Translations under genes and position numbers: made by a program
In this document: one piece after another, positions 7,184 to 14,300 of the stretch
Layout of the letters: each line of letters begins with the position of its first letter
Position numbering within the stretch: the first letter of the stretch is position 1
Notes under the pieces: generated by a model
Told to the model about the DNA's origin: nothing
The model's database searches: none
Seen by the model: only the letters and a program-made list of their open reading frames with translations
Origin: a bacterium
GTDB lineage: Bacteria > Planctomycetota > J058 > JAJDCP01
Direction: 5' to 3'
Length of the DNA: 22,055 nt
Assembly (NCBI GenBank): GCA_030428695.1
Contig: JAUIEM010000138.1
Coordinates: 1-22,055, forward strand

Positions 7184-8539
7184 TCAGACCTTGCGCCCGA
7201 CCCCGATGACGAGCTGGCCTTTCCACGGCAACACCGCCTCGCCGCGGGACAGCCAGCCGGGGAAGCGCTTCATCAGCCCGTTCCACGCCTTCGGCCCGCC
7301 GAGCCAGCCCGGCACGTTCAGCTTGGCGTAGTCGGTGACGAGCTCGACCTCGAAGCCGGCGGCGCGCAGCCCCGCGTGCAGGTTCTGCTGCGTCCAGCCG
7401 CTCTCGCCGGGGCTGAGCACGATCACCGCGCGCCCCCCGGGCTGCAGGGCGTGGTGGAAGCCGCGCAGGGCCGCGGTCGGCTGGGACATGTCCTCGAGGG
7501 CGTAGGCGCACAGCACGGTGTCGAGCTGGTCGGCCTGGAGGGGGCGGTAGGCGTCCTCGTCGTCGAGGGCGAGCTCCTGCACGCGCACGTGGGCCATCGA
7601 GCCGAAGTTGTGGCGCAGCATGTCGCACAGGAAGGGGTCGCGCTCGGCCAGGATCAGCCGCTCGCTGTCGAGCACGAAGCGGCTGAAGGTGCCGAGCCCC
7701 GAGCCGGCCTCGAGCACGCGCTGCCCGATGTAGCCGCGCAGGCGTGCCATCAGCCGGGTGTTGAAGACGATGTCCCGCGCGCGTTGCTGCAGGCGGAGCA
7801 GGGTGCTGTCGCGGGTGAAGTTCGGGTCGAACAGGGCGTACTTCAGCATCGCGTAGACCGCGACGACCCCGTCCTTCCAGGTGATCTTCTTGCCTTCCCA
7901 GTAGGAGCGCCCGTGGTAGCGGATCGGCACCTCGTAGATGCGCGCCCCGACCCGGGCGATCTTGGCGGTGACCTCCGGCTCTATGCCGAAGCTGCTGCTG
8001 TGGATGGGGATCTGCTTGAGCAGGTCCATGCGGAACACCTTGTAGCCGGTCTCCATGTCGGTCAGGTTCAGGTTGTTCAGCATGTTGGACATCGTCGTCA
8101 GCCAGTTGTTCGCCAGCTGGTGCCAGAACAGGTGGATGCGCGCCTCGGGGCCGGTGAAGCGCGAGCCGTAGACGACATCGGCGCGCCCGTCGCAGAGCGG
8201 CTTGAGCAGCGCCGGGTAGTCCGCCGGGTCGTACTCGAGGTCGGCGTCCTGGATCAGCCCGAAGTCGCCGCTCGCGAGCTCGATCGCCTTGCGCACCGCC
8301 GCGCCCTTGCCCTGGTTGGCGGGCTGGTGGAAGACCTTGATGCGCGGATCGCTCTCGGCCAGCCGGTCCATCACCGCGCCGCTGCCGTCCTTGCTGCCGT
8401 CGTCGACGATGATCAGCTCGAGCTCGAGGTCGATCGGCGCCTGCAGCACGCGCTCGACGATGGTCTCGAGGGTCGCCCGCTCGTTGTAGACGGGCATCAG
8501 CACGCTGAGTTTCTTCGGCGCCGCGGGACTATCGCTCAT
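7184..8539 (-). CDS. Bifunctional GT2 glycosyltransferase / class I SAM methyltransferase
   Basis: Two catalytic domains lie in 451 residues. Residues 10-245 are a GT2 GT-A domain of the dolichyl/polyprenyl-phosphate mannose synthase type: VLMPVYNE (13-20), the nucleotide-binding DDGS (46-49), the metal-binding QDADLEYDP (97-105), and METGYKVF (162-169). Residues 255-451 are a class I methyltransferase with VLEAGSGLGTFSRF (275-288) as SAM motif I, the acidic end of strand beta2 at LAERDP (297-302), DTVLCAYALEDM, and LQPGGRAVIVLSP (365-377). A GT2 domain fused to a methyltransferase is a known architecture. It probably charges a polyprenyl phosphate or another lipid acceptor with a sugar, and the methyl acceptor is unknown. 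The ATG at 8537-8539 overlaps the stop of the upstream CPBP gene as ATGA, so translation is probably coupled. No transmembrane helices are visible. Confidence 0.92.
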   Translation of the reverse strand: MSDSPAAPKKLSVLMPVYNERATLETIVERVLQAPIDLELELIIVDDGSKDGSGAVMDRLAESDPRIKVFHQPANQGKGAAVRKAIELASGDFGLIQDADLEYDPADYPALLKPLCDGRADVVYGSRFTGPEARIHLFWHQLANNWLTTMSNMLNNLNLTDMETGYKVFRMDLLKQIPIHSSSFGIEPEVTAKIARVGARIYEVPIRYHGRSYWEGKKITWKDGVVAVYAMLKYALFDPNFTRDSTLLRLQQRARDIVFNTRLMARLRGYIGQRVLEAGSGLGTFSRFVLDSERLILAERDPFLCDMLRHNFGSMAHVRVQELALDDEDAYRPLQADQLDTVLCAYALEDMSQPTAALRGFHHALQPGGRAVIVLSPGESGWTQQNLHAGLRAAGFEVELVTDYAKLNVPGWLGGPKAWNGLMKRFPGWLSRGEAVLPWKGQLVIGVGRKV

Positions 8540-9216
8540 CGTCCGATTCCACCGTTGTTCCAGAGGGCAAAGAAGTCCATCGTCAGCCCGATGGCGCCAT
8601 GCAAAAGGGCCCCAAGATACCAGCTACGGCTCTTGAGCGCGAGGAAACCGAGCAGCACCCCCGCCCCGATCGAGCCGAAGGTCTCGAGCGCGGGCTTGCC
8701 GAAGTGGATCGCGCAGTAGGGGATCGCCATCACCAGCAGGCTCGCGTAGCCGAAGCGCGGGAACAGGCCGAAGGTCAGGAAGCCCCGGAAGAACGCCTCG
8801 ACCCCGACGAACTGCAGGAAGTAGCAGGCCTCGAAGGCGAAGAACACCCCCCAGCCCGTCGCCGCTCCGCGGTAGAAGGGGTAGGTGCGCGCGAAGTCCG
8901 GGTCGAGGCTGACAATGTACAGCACCGGCAGCATCGCGAGGTACATCAAGAGGTACAGCCCGGCGTGGCGGCGGCTGCAGCGGAAGCCGAAGTCGCGCGG
9001 CCGCGCCCGCAGCAGCCAGACGATCAGCACCAGCGGCACGACGACCCGCAGGAACAGGCTCGCCAGCGCCCACCAGGCGTAGGGGAAGAGCCCGGCCCAG
9101 GCCGCGGGCAGACCTTCGCGCACGGGCTCGAGCGAGGAGCCGAGCAGCCGGTGGTAGGCGTCGGGCTTCCCCCAGTAGTAGAACACGGCCAGCAGCACCG
9201 CGGTCGCGAGCAGCAC
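8536..9216 (-). CDS. CPBP-family intramembrane protease-like membrane protein
   Basis: This 226-residue integral membrane protein has about six helices. The conserved core is VGVEAFFRGFL (E140, R144), AIHFGKP (H171) and LLHGAIGL (H206). These match the CPBP/Abi glutamic-type membrane protease motifs (EExxxR, FxxxH, HxxxN/D), except that the first Glu of the EE pair is Val139. Enzymatic competence is therefore uncertain. The start is doubtful. GTG 9214-9216 begins directly with the hydrophobic helix and has no good Shine-Dalgarno. The frame stays open back to the TGA at 9283 (ALRLLRLSPEDRRQLPTRRE) with only CTG codons as alternative starts, and the natural protein may begin there. It overlaps the next gene by 4 nt (ATGA) and is probably part of the envelope glycan operon. 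Confidence 0.85.
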   Translation of the reverse strand: MLLATAVLLAVFYYWGKPDAYHRLLGSSLEPVREGLPAAWAGLFPYAWWALASLFLRVVVPLVLIVWLLRARPRDFGFRCSRRHAGLYLLMYLAMLPVLYIVSLDPDFARTYPFYRGAATGWGVFFAFEACYFLQFVGVEAFFRGFLTFGLFPRFGYASLLVMAIPYCAIHFGKPALETFGSIGAGVLLGFLALKSRSWYLGALLHGAIGLTMDFFALWNNGGIGR

Positions 9217-9282
9217 GACCGTCTCGCGCCGGGTCGGGAGCTGCCGTCGGTCTTCGGGGGAGAGGCGCAGCAGACGCAGGGC

Positions 9283-10344
9283 TCAGTACCCTCCGCCGTA
9301 GCCCGGATACTGGCCGGGATAGCCGCCTTGCTGGCCGGGGAAGCCGCCCTGGCCGGGATAGCCGCCCTGCTGGCCGGGGAAGCCGCCCTGGCCGGGGAAG
9401 CCGCCCTGCTGGCCGGGGAAGCCGCCCTGCTGGCCGGGGAAGCCGCCCTGCTGACCGGGGAAGCCGCCCTGCTGGCCGTAGCCGTCCTGCTGGCCGTAGC
9501 CGTCCTGCTGGCCGTAGCCCCCTTGCCCGTAGCCCTGCTGTTGCTGGCCGAAGCCGCCGCCGTAGCTGCCGGGCTGCCCGTAGCCGCCGTAGGCCTGCCC
9601 GAAGTTTCCTCCGCCTCCTCCGCCGGACAGCGAGTCGGCGTAGCGGGTCAGATCGCACAGGCTCTTGAAGTACTCGGCGAGGATCGCCTCCATGTCCTTG
9701 GCGGAGGCGCGCATCGACTTGCTCGTGATGCGGTACAGGTCGCGGAAGGCGCTCATGTCGATGCCGGTGCTCGACTCGACCTGGCTGAACATCTCGAGGG
9801 CCCCCGGCTTGGGGGTCTGGTTGCCGAGGCGGACGAGGTTGCGCAGGATCAGCACGTAGCTGCGCATCGTGCTCGCCGCCAGGGCGCCGAGCTGGCTGCG
9901 GCTGCCGCCGGTGTCGAAGAAGCCGCGCACGAACTCCATCTGCTCGGCCTTGAGGTGGAACTCGCACTGCAGCCGCAGGTCTTTGGGGTCGACCGAGATC
10001 TTCTGGAGCACGTCGTCGCCGGCGATGACCCGGTAGGCCTCGCGGATCTCCATGAACTCCATCGGGAAGACGTCGCTCGACTCCTTCAGGAACTGCATGT
10101 CGCAGAAGAAGGGCGGGTCGAGGCGTTTGGTGCGCCACCGTTTGGAGATGCGCAACCCGGAGCTCAGGTGGTCGTAGGTCAGATCCTTGAGCACCGCGAT
10201 CATCTTGACGTCGTCGCGGTCGGCGTCGGCCCCCTGCTGGGCACAGATGCCGTAGACCGCAAAGCAGATCAGCTCGTTGCCGTAGGTGCTCTGCAGGTCT
10301 TTGGCGATCGCGTTGAGCGTCGACTCGAACTCTTGCTGTCTCAT
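9283..10344 (-). CDS. Nucleotidyltransferase-fold protein with Gly/Gln-rich prion-like tail
   Basis: The protein has 353 residues. Residues 1-55 look like the start of a Pol-beta-type nucleotidyltransferase ([28 protein letters not shown]). The usual GS of the active site is GI and the paired acidic residues are D44-D45 followed by V-K, so catalysis is doubtful. Residues 84-238 continue the family pattern ([35 protein letters not shown]) with an all-helical body. Residues 240-353 are low complexity: poly-Gly, then GYGQQ repeats, then about eight [13 protein letters not shown] units, ending PGYGGGY, all on a 21-nt DNA repeat. Such Tyr/Gly/Gln-rich tails favour self-association or condensate formation. 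The ATG is placed at the start of the conserved region. The upstream frame is open but Arg/Ser-rich nonsense. It heads the minus-strand operon. The function is unknown and a scaffold or regulatory role is possible. Confidence 0.85.
   Translation of the reverse strand: MRQQEFESTLNAIAKDLQSTYGNELICFAVYGICAQQGADADRDDVKMIAVLKDLTYDHLSSGLRISKRWRTKRLDPPFFCDMQFLKESSDVFPMEFMEIREAYRVIAGDDVLQKISVDPKDLRLQCEFHLKAEQMEFVRGFFDTGGSRSQLGALAASTMRSYVLILRNLVRLGNQTPKPGALEMFSQVESSTGIDMSAFRDLYRITSKSMRASAKDMEAILAEYFKSLCDLTRYADSLSGGGGGGNFGQAYGGYGQPGSYGGGFGQQQQGYGQGGYGQQDGYGQQDGYGQQGGFPGQQGGFPGQQGGFPGQQGGFPGQGGFPGQQGGYPGQGGFPGQQGGYPGQYPGYGGGY
9288..9545 (-). repeat. Tandem 21-nt coding repeat array encoding GGFPGQQ units
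   Basis: On the + strand the unit reads CTGGCCGGGGAAGCCGCCCTG with small variants (CTGGCCGGGATAGCCGCC encodes GGYPG). About eight units lie at 9290-9470, and shorter Tyr-type units (CTGGCCGTAGCCGTC, encoding DGYGQ) continue to about 9545. Near-identical DNA copies suggest recent expansion by slippage or unequal recombination, and copy number is likely to vary between strains. Confidence 0.85.
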
Positions 10345-10367
10345 GGCAGCCCCGCTGGGTTCACCTG

Positions 10368-10397
10368 AGTATAGCTGTCTCACGGGGAGGGGTCCAA
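10368..10397 (-). promoter_or_regulatory. Candidate sigma70 promoter for the NTase-CPBP-GT-DUF6311 operon
   Basis: Read on the minus strand, TTGGAC (10397-10392) and TATACT (10373-10368) are separated by 18 nt. Transcription would start near 10361, leaving a leader of about 17 nt before the ATG at 10344. The -10 is five of six to consensus and unusual in this GC-rich DNA. The -35 is weaker. Confidence 0.5.
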
Positions 10398-10479
10398 CGG
10401 AGAGGGGAATTGCCGCCTCCCAGCCTGCCGGGCCGCGGTCCGCGGCTCGTGCAGGCTCCGGCTTGCGGGCGGAACCCGA

Positions 10480-10510
10480 AGCCGCGAGGCTGGAGGTGCC
10501 AGGAGGCACC
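10480..10510 (+). promoter_or_regulatory. Leader hairpins sequestering the Shine-Dalgarno of the small unknown gene
   Basis: GGTGCC (10495-10500) and GGCACC (10505-10510) form a perfect 6-bp stem with loop AGGA, ending directly before the ATG at 10511. The Shine-Dalgarno AGGAGG (10501-10506) is thus split between loop and stem. A second stem, AGCC-GCGA-GGCT (10480-10491), has a GNRA-type tetraloop. Together they suggest translational control by RNA structure. No known riboswitch class is recognised. Confidence 0.55.
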
Positions 10511-10723
10511 ATGGAACGACGTCCGAATGCGCTGGCCATCCACGTCCTCTGGGGGGTGAACCTCCGCCTGACCCACGCGATGGTGCGCTGGGCGCTGGCC
10601 CGCGAGAAGGACGGAGGCGATCCGGCGGCCGTCGAGCAGCTCGAGGAGCTGCGCGCCGCGACCGAGGCGAACCTGCTGACGGCGGCGCGCAACCTGCGCG
10701 CGGTCGTCGAGCGGGACCGCTGA
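10511..10723 (+). CDS. Small helical protein of unknown function (70 aa)
   Basis: I do not recognise this protein. The reading frame has AGGAGG four bases before an ATG, and codon positions 3 are G/C-rich as in the neighbouring real genes. The product ([20 protein letters not shown] at the start) is predicted mostly helical with a charged C-terminal half, and has no signal peptide or cysteine pair. It is divergent from the nucleotidyltransferase gene and followed by about 285 nt of non-coding DNA. The strong ribosome site argues that it is real, but its short length and the absence of family signals keep the call moderate. It could instead be a leader peptide for the downstream genes. Confidence 0.55.
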   Translation: MERRPNALAIHVLWGVNLRLTHAMVRWALAREKDGGDPAAVEQLEELRAATEANLLTAARNLRAVVERDR

Positions 10724-10906
10724 CATGCGCGACGCCATGACCCTCCCCCTGCGCGGCCCGCGGGTGCTCGTCCGCGACCGGGTCGCCGCCGACCACCGAG
10801 CGCCCGGCGACGGCGCCGAGCGGAGACTTCGAGCCGCTCGCTCGTCCGCAGCTTCCTCGGCGGTCTCGTCGAGTCGGCCTTGCTCTCGTCGCGGCGGGGT
10901 ACAGCC

Positions 10907-10944
10907 CTCCCGTGGCGGCGGGAGCCCGCATCGTTTCGGCGGGC
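10907..10944. repeat. Two adjacent hairpins upstream of the Trm112-like gene
   Basis: CTCCCG/CGGGAG (10907-10924, loop TGGCGG) is followed at once by GCCCGC/GCGGGC (10924-10944, loop ATCGTTTCG), the two sharing one base. They lie in the non-coding stretch 10724-11009, 32 nt before the candidate -10. They could end transcription from the small gene or form a protein-binding structure. The purpose is unknown. Confidence 0.5.
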
Positions 10945-10952
10945 GCGACCCC

Positions 10953-10981
10953 TTGTGGCTCCGGGTCTTCCGAAGTATAAA
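10953..10981 (+). promoter_or_regulatory. Candidate sigma70 promoter for the Trm112-like gene and downstream operon
   Basis: TATAAA (10976-10981) is a good -10. TTGTGG (10953-10958) is an imperfect -35 with the ideal 17-nt spacer. The transcript would start near 10988 and have a short leader containing GAGGA six bases before the ATG at 11010. It could drive the Trm112-like, gdhB, helicase and exporter genes. Confidence 0.55.
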
Positions 10982-11009
10982 GGCTGTCTGATCCAGCCGA
11001 GGACCCGTC

Positions 11010-11273
11010 ATGGCCCTGGACGCCGAGTTCATCGCGATGCTGCGCTGTCCGGACAGCCGCCAGCCCCTCGCTCTCGCCGAGCCCGCGCTGCTCGACACGC
11101 TCAACGAGCAGATCCGCGCCGGCACCTTGCGCGACAAGAGCGGCGAGCCCCTGCGCCGCGAGCTCGACGCGGGCCTGCTGCGCGAGGACGGCACGCTGCT
11201 CTACCCGGTGTGGGACGACCTGCCGGACATGCTCGTCCAGGACGCGATCCCGGTCCCCGAAGACGGCGCCTGA
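11010..11273 (+). CDS. Trm112-family protein lacking the zinc cysteines
   Basis: An 87-residue protein with the Trm112/YcaR pattern: a helix and LRCPDSRQPL near residues 10-20, a helical insert (LLDTLNEQIRAG), then the C-terminal LLREDGTLLYPVWDDLPDML with the IPV end. Trm112-type proteins are small activators or partners of methyltransferases, and bacterial relatives of YcaR type often sit next to envelope or metabolic genes. Only one cysteine remains of the usual zinc site, so metal binding is unlikely. A form with this helical insert is typical of planctomycete and verrucomicrobial homologues, from memory. ATG start with GAGGA six bases upstream. The next gene starts 40 nt later, so the two are probably co-transcribed. 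Confidence 0.85.
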   Translation: MALDAEFIAMLRCPDSRQPLALAEPALLDTLNEQIRAGTLRDKSGEPLRRELDAGLLREDGTLLYPVWDDLPDMLVQDAIPVPEDGA

Positions 11274-11313
11274 TCCAGTCGCCCCACAGTCGCACCAGCC
11301 ACGGAGGGAAGTC

Positions 11314-14300
11314 GTGGGAACCGAGGCCCTGCCGAGCACGTCCGCGTTCTTCGACGACGAGTCGCTGGCCGACTCCCAGGAGATCGAGCTGCCCAACGTC
11401 CGCGCCCTGTACGACCTGTGCACGGCGCTGCGGTCGCGTGGCCTGCCCGAGGCGACAACGAAGACCGCCGAGGCCTACCTGCAGACGCTGCTCAGCCGCG
11501 ACACCTTCGTCGCGGCGCTGCCGATCGACGAGGCGCTCGCGCGGGTGCTCGACATCGTCCGCTGGCTCCAGGGCTGCCGCTACGAGCCGGTGATCCGGGT
11601 GTTCAAGCCGACGGTCGAAGAGCACGGCTACACGGTCGACGGCCTCGTGCTCGAGTCGCTGCATCCGGACTGCGCCTTCCTCGTCGACACGACCCAGATG
11701 ACCCTGCGGCGGCTCGGCGTGCACCACCAGGAGTTCTGCCACCCGATCCTGCACTGCCGCTTCGCCGAGGACGGCAGCTTCGTCGGCCTGGAAGCCGGAG
11801 CGCAGCCCGACACGCAGGCGATGTCGTCGATGCACTTCGAGCTCGAGGAGATCTCCCCGGAGAAGGTGGAAAGGGTCCTCGCGCGGCTGCGGGAGAGGCT
11901 CGCGGAGGCCCGCCGGGTCAACGAAGACTTCCGGAAGATGCTCGCGCGCGTCGACGCCAAGCTCAAGGCCTTCGCCGAGGCGACCGGGCGGACGGCCAAG
12001 GACGGCTTCAAGATCGCGGAGGCGGCGGACTTCCTGCGCTGGCTGCGCTCGGACAACTTCGTCTTCCTCGGCTACCGGCGGTACGCGGTCGAGACCGACG
12101 CCTCGGGGGCGATCGCCCGCATCTCCCTCGCCGACACGCCGGGACTCGGCCTGTCGCGCGACGCGGCGCGCTCGCGCTACGCCGAGGCGAAGGCAGGAGA
12201 CGCCATCCCCGAGGTGGTGCGCCGGCGCCTCGCCGGCCGCTCGCGCGTCATCGTCGACAAGACGAACGCCGAGTCCCCCCTGCACCGGCCGGGGAAGATG
12301 GACCACATCGTCGTCAAGAACTTCGACGCCGAGGGCCGGCTGACCGGCTGCGGGGTGTTCCTCGGCCTGTTCACCAAGAAGGCCCTGCGGCAGCCGGGAG
12401 CGGACATCCCGATCCTGCGCTGGAAGCTGAAGAAGGTGCTGCGTCAGGCGCGGCAGAGCCCGGGCTCCCACTTCGGGAAGGGGATGTCGCGGGCCTTCAG
12501 CGGCCTGCCGACCGAGTTCCTCTTCATGGCCCGCACCAACACGATCTTCAAGGCCGTGCGCACCATCCTGGTCGCCCAGGCCCGCGGCGAGGTCGGGCTG
12601 TTCGCCGGCTCCGACGAGATCGGGCGGGCGCTGTACGTCACGCTGGCCCTGCCGAAGCAGCGGCACTCCGAGGACCTGCGGGCGAAGATCGAGGACTTCC
12701 TCAAGTCGCACATCATCGCGAACTACAGCGACAACCGGGTGCTCTACGTCGGCGAGACCGTGCTCCTGCACTTCTACCTGACCTCGCGGCGGAAGAAGAT
12801 CAGCACCGAGCACGTCGAGGCGCTCAGGGAATTCCTCTTCAACCTGACGAAGTCCTGGGAAGAGCGCCTCGTCGACGCGATGGAAGAGGACGACCTCAAG
12901 TACGCGCGCACGACGGCCCGGGTCTACTCGAAGGCCTTCCCCGAGGCCTACCGTCTGGCGACGCGCCCCGAGCGCACCGCCCTCGACATCTCGAACCTCG
13001 AGATCGTGCGCGAGACCAGCCAGCTGCGCATCAGCCTGTTCCGCTCCGACAATGACCGCGAGGGCGGCGCGGCGCAGCTGATCTTCTACCAGCAGGAGCC
13101 GGTCGCCCTGACCGACATCATCCCGGTGCTCGGCGACCTCGGCCTGCGCGTGCTGAGCAAGATCCCGACCGACGTCAGCTTCGACGACGGCTCGGATCTG
13201 CACATCATGAGCTTCACGATCGTCGACCCCTTCTTCGGGCTCGAAGACCGCGAAGAGCACCTGATCGAGCTGATGCAGGAGGCGATCCGCGCCGTCCTCT
13301 CACGCCAGGTGCCGAGCGACGCCCTGAACAAGCTGGTCGTGCGCGGGCTGAGCTGGGCAGAGGTCGACCTCTTGCGGGCCTACCTCGACTACTGGCAGCA
13401 GCTGCACCACCCCTTCACCAAGGACTTCATCCGCGACGTCCTGCGCACCCACCACCGCGCCTCGCGCATCCTGGTCGGGCTGTTCGCGGCGCGCTTCGAT
13501 CCCGCGCTGTTCGACGACGGCGGGGCCCAACCCTGCGACGCCCGTCGTCAGCGCTGCGGCGAGCTCGAGACCGAGCTGGCCGGCTACCTCGGCCAGGTCG
13601 AGAGCCTCAATGAGGACAAGGTGCTGCGCACCTTCGCCAACCTGATCCAGTGCACCCTGCGCACGAGCTTCTACCGCACCGACCGGGGCGGCCACTGCAT
13701 CGCCCTGAAGTTCGACGCGCCGCGGATCGAGGCGATGCGCGAGCCGCGGCCGCGTTTCGAGGTGTACGTCTCGGCATCGCACGTCGAGGGCGTCCACATC
13801 CGCGGGGGCGCGGTCGCGCGCGGCGGCCTGCGCTGGTCCGACCGGCGCGACGACTACCGCGACGAGGTCTTCGGCCTGATGCGCACGCAGATGGTCAAGA
13901 ACGCGATCATCGTCCCGGTCGGCGCCAAGGGCGGCTTCATCGTCCGCACCAAGGAGCCGAGCCGGCAGCAGTTCCACGACGCCTACGTCACCTTCGTGCG
14001 CGGCCTGCTCGACGTGACGGACAACCTGGTCGACGGCACGCCCGTGCCGCCGCCGGACGTGATCTGCTTCGACGAGCCCGACCCCTACATGGTCGTCGCC
14101 GCCGACAAGGGCACGGCGCGGATGTCCGACGTCGCGAACGCGGTCTCGAAGCTGTACGGCTTCTGGCTCGGCGACGCCTTCGCGTCGGGGGGCTCGAAGG
14201 GCTACGACCACAAGAAGGAGGCGATCACCGCCCGCGGCGCCTGGACCTGTGCGCTGACCCACCTCGAGGAGGCGGGCATCGACGAGGCGACCGATCCGAT

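Noticed and set aside
10725..10991. 88-codon + frame between the small gene and the Trm112-like gene
   Set aside because: It overlaps the hairpin cluster and candidate promoter and gives an Arg/Ser/Ala low-complexity product with no Shine-Dalgarno. A real small gene cannot be excluded but is not supported.
10361..11423. Long minus-strand frames opposite the small gene and Trm112-like gene
   Set aside because: Arg/Ser/Pro/Ala low-complexity products without domains; the + strand genes have clear starts and family features.
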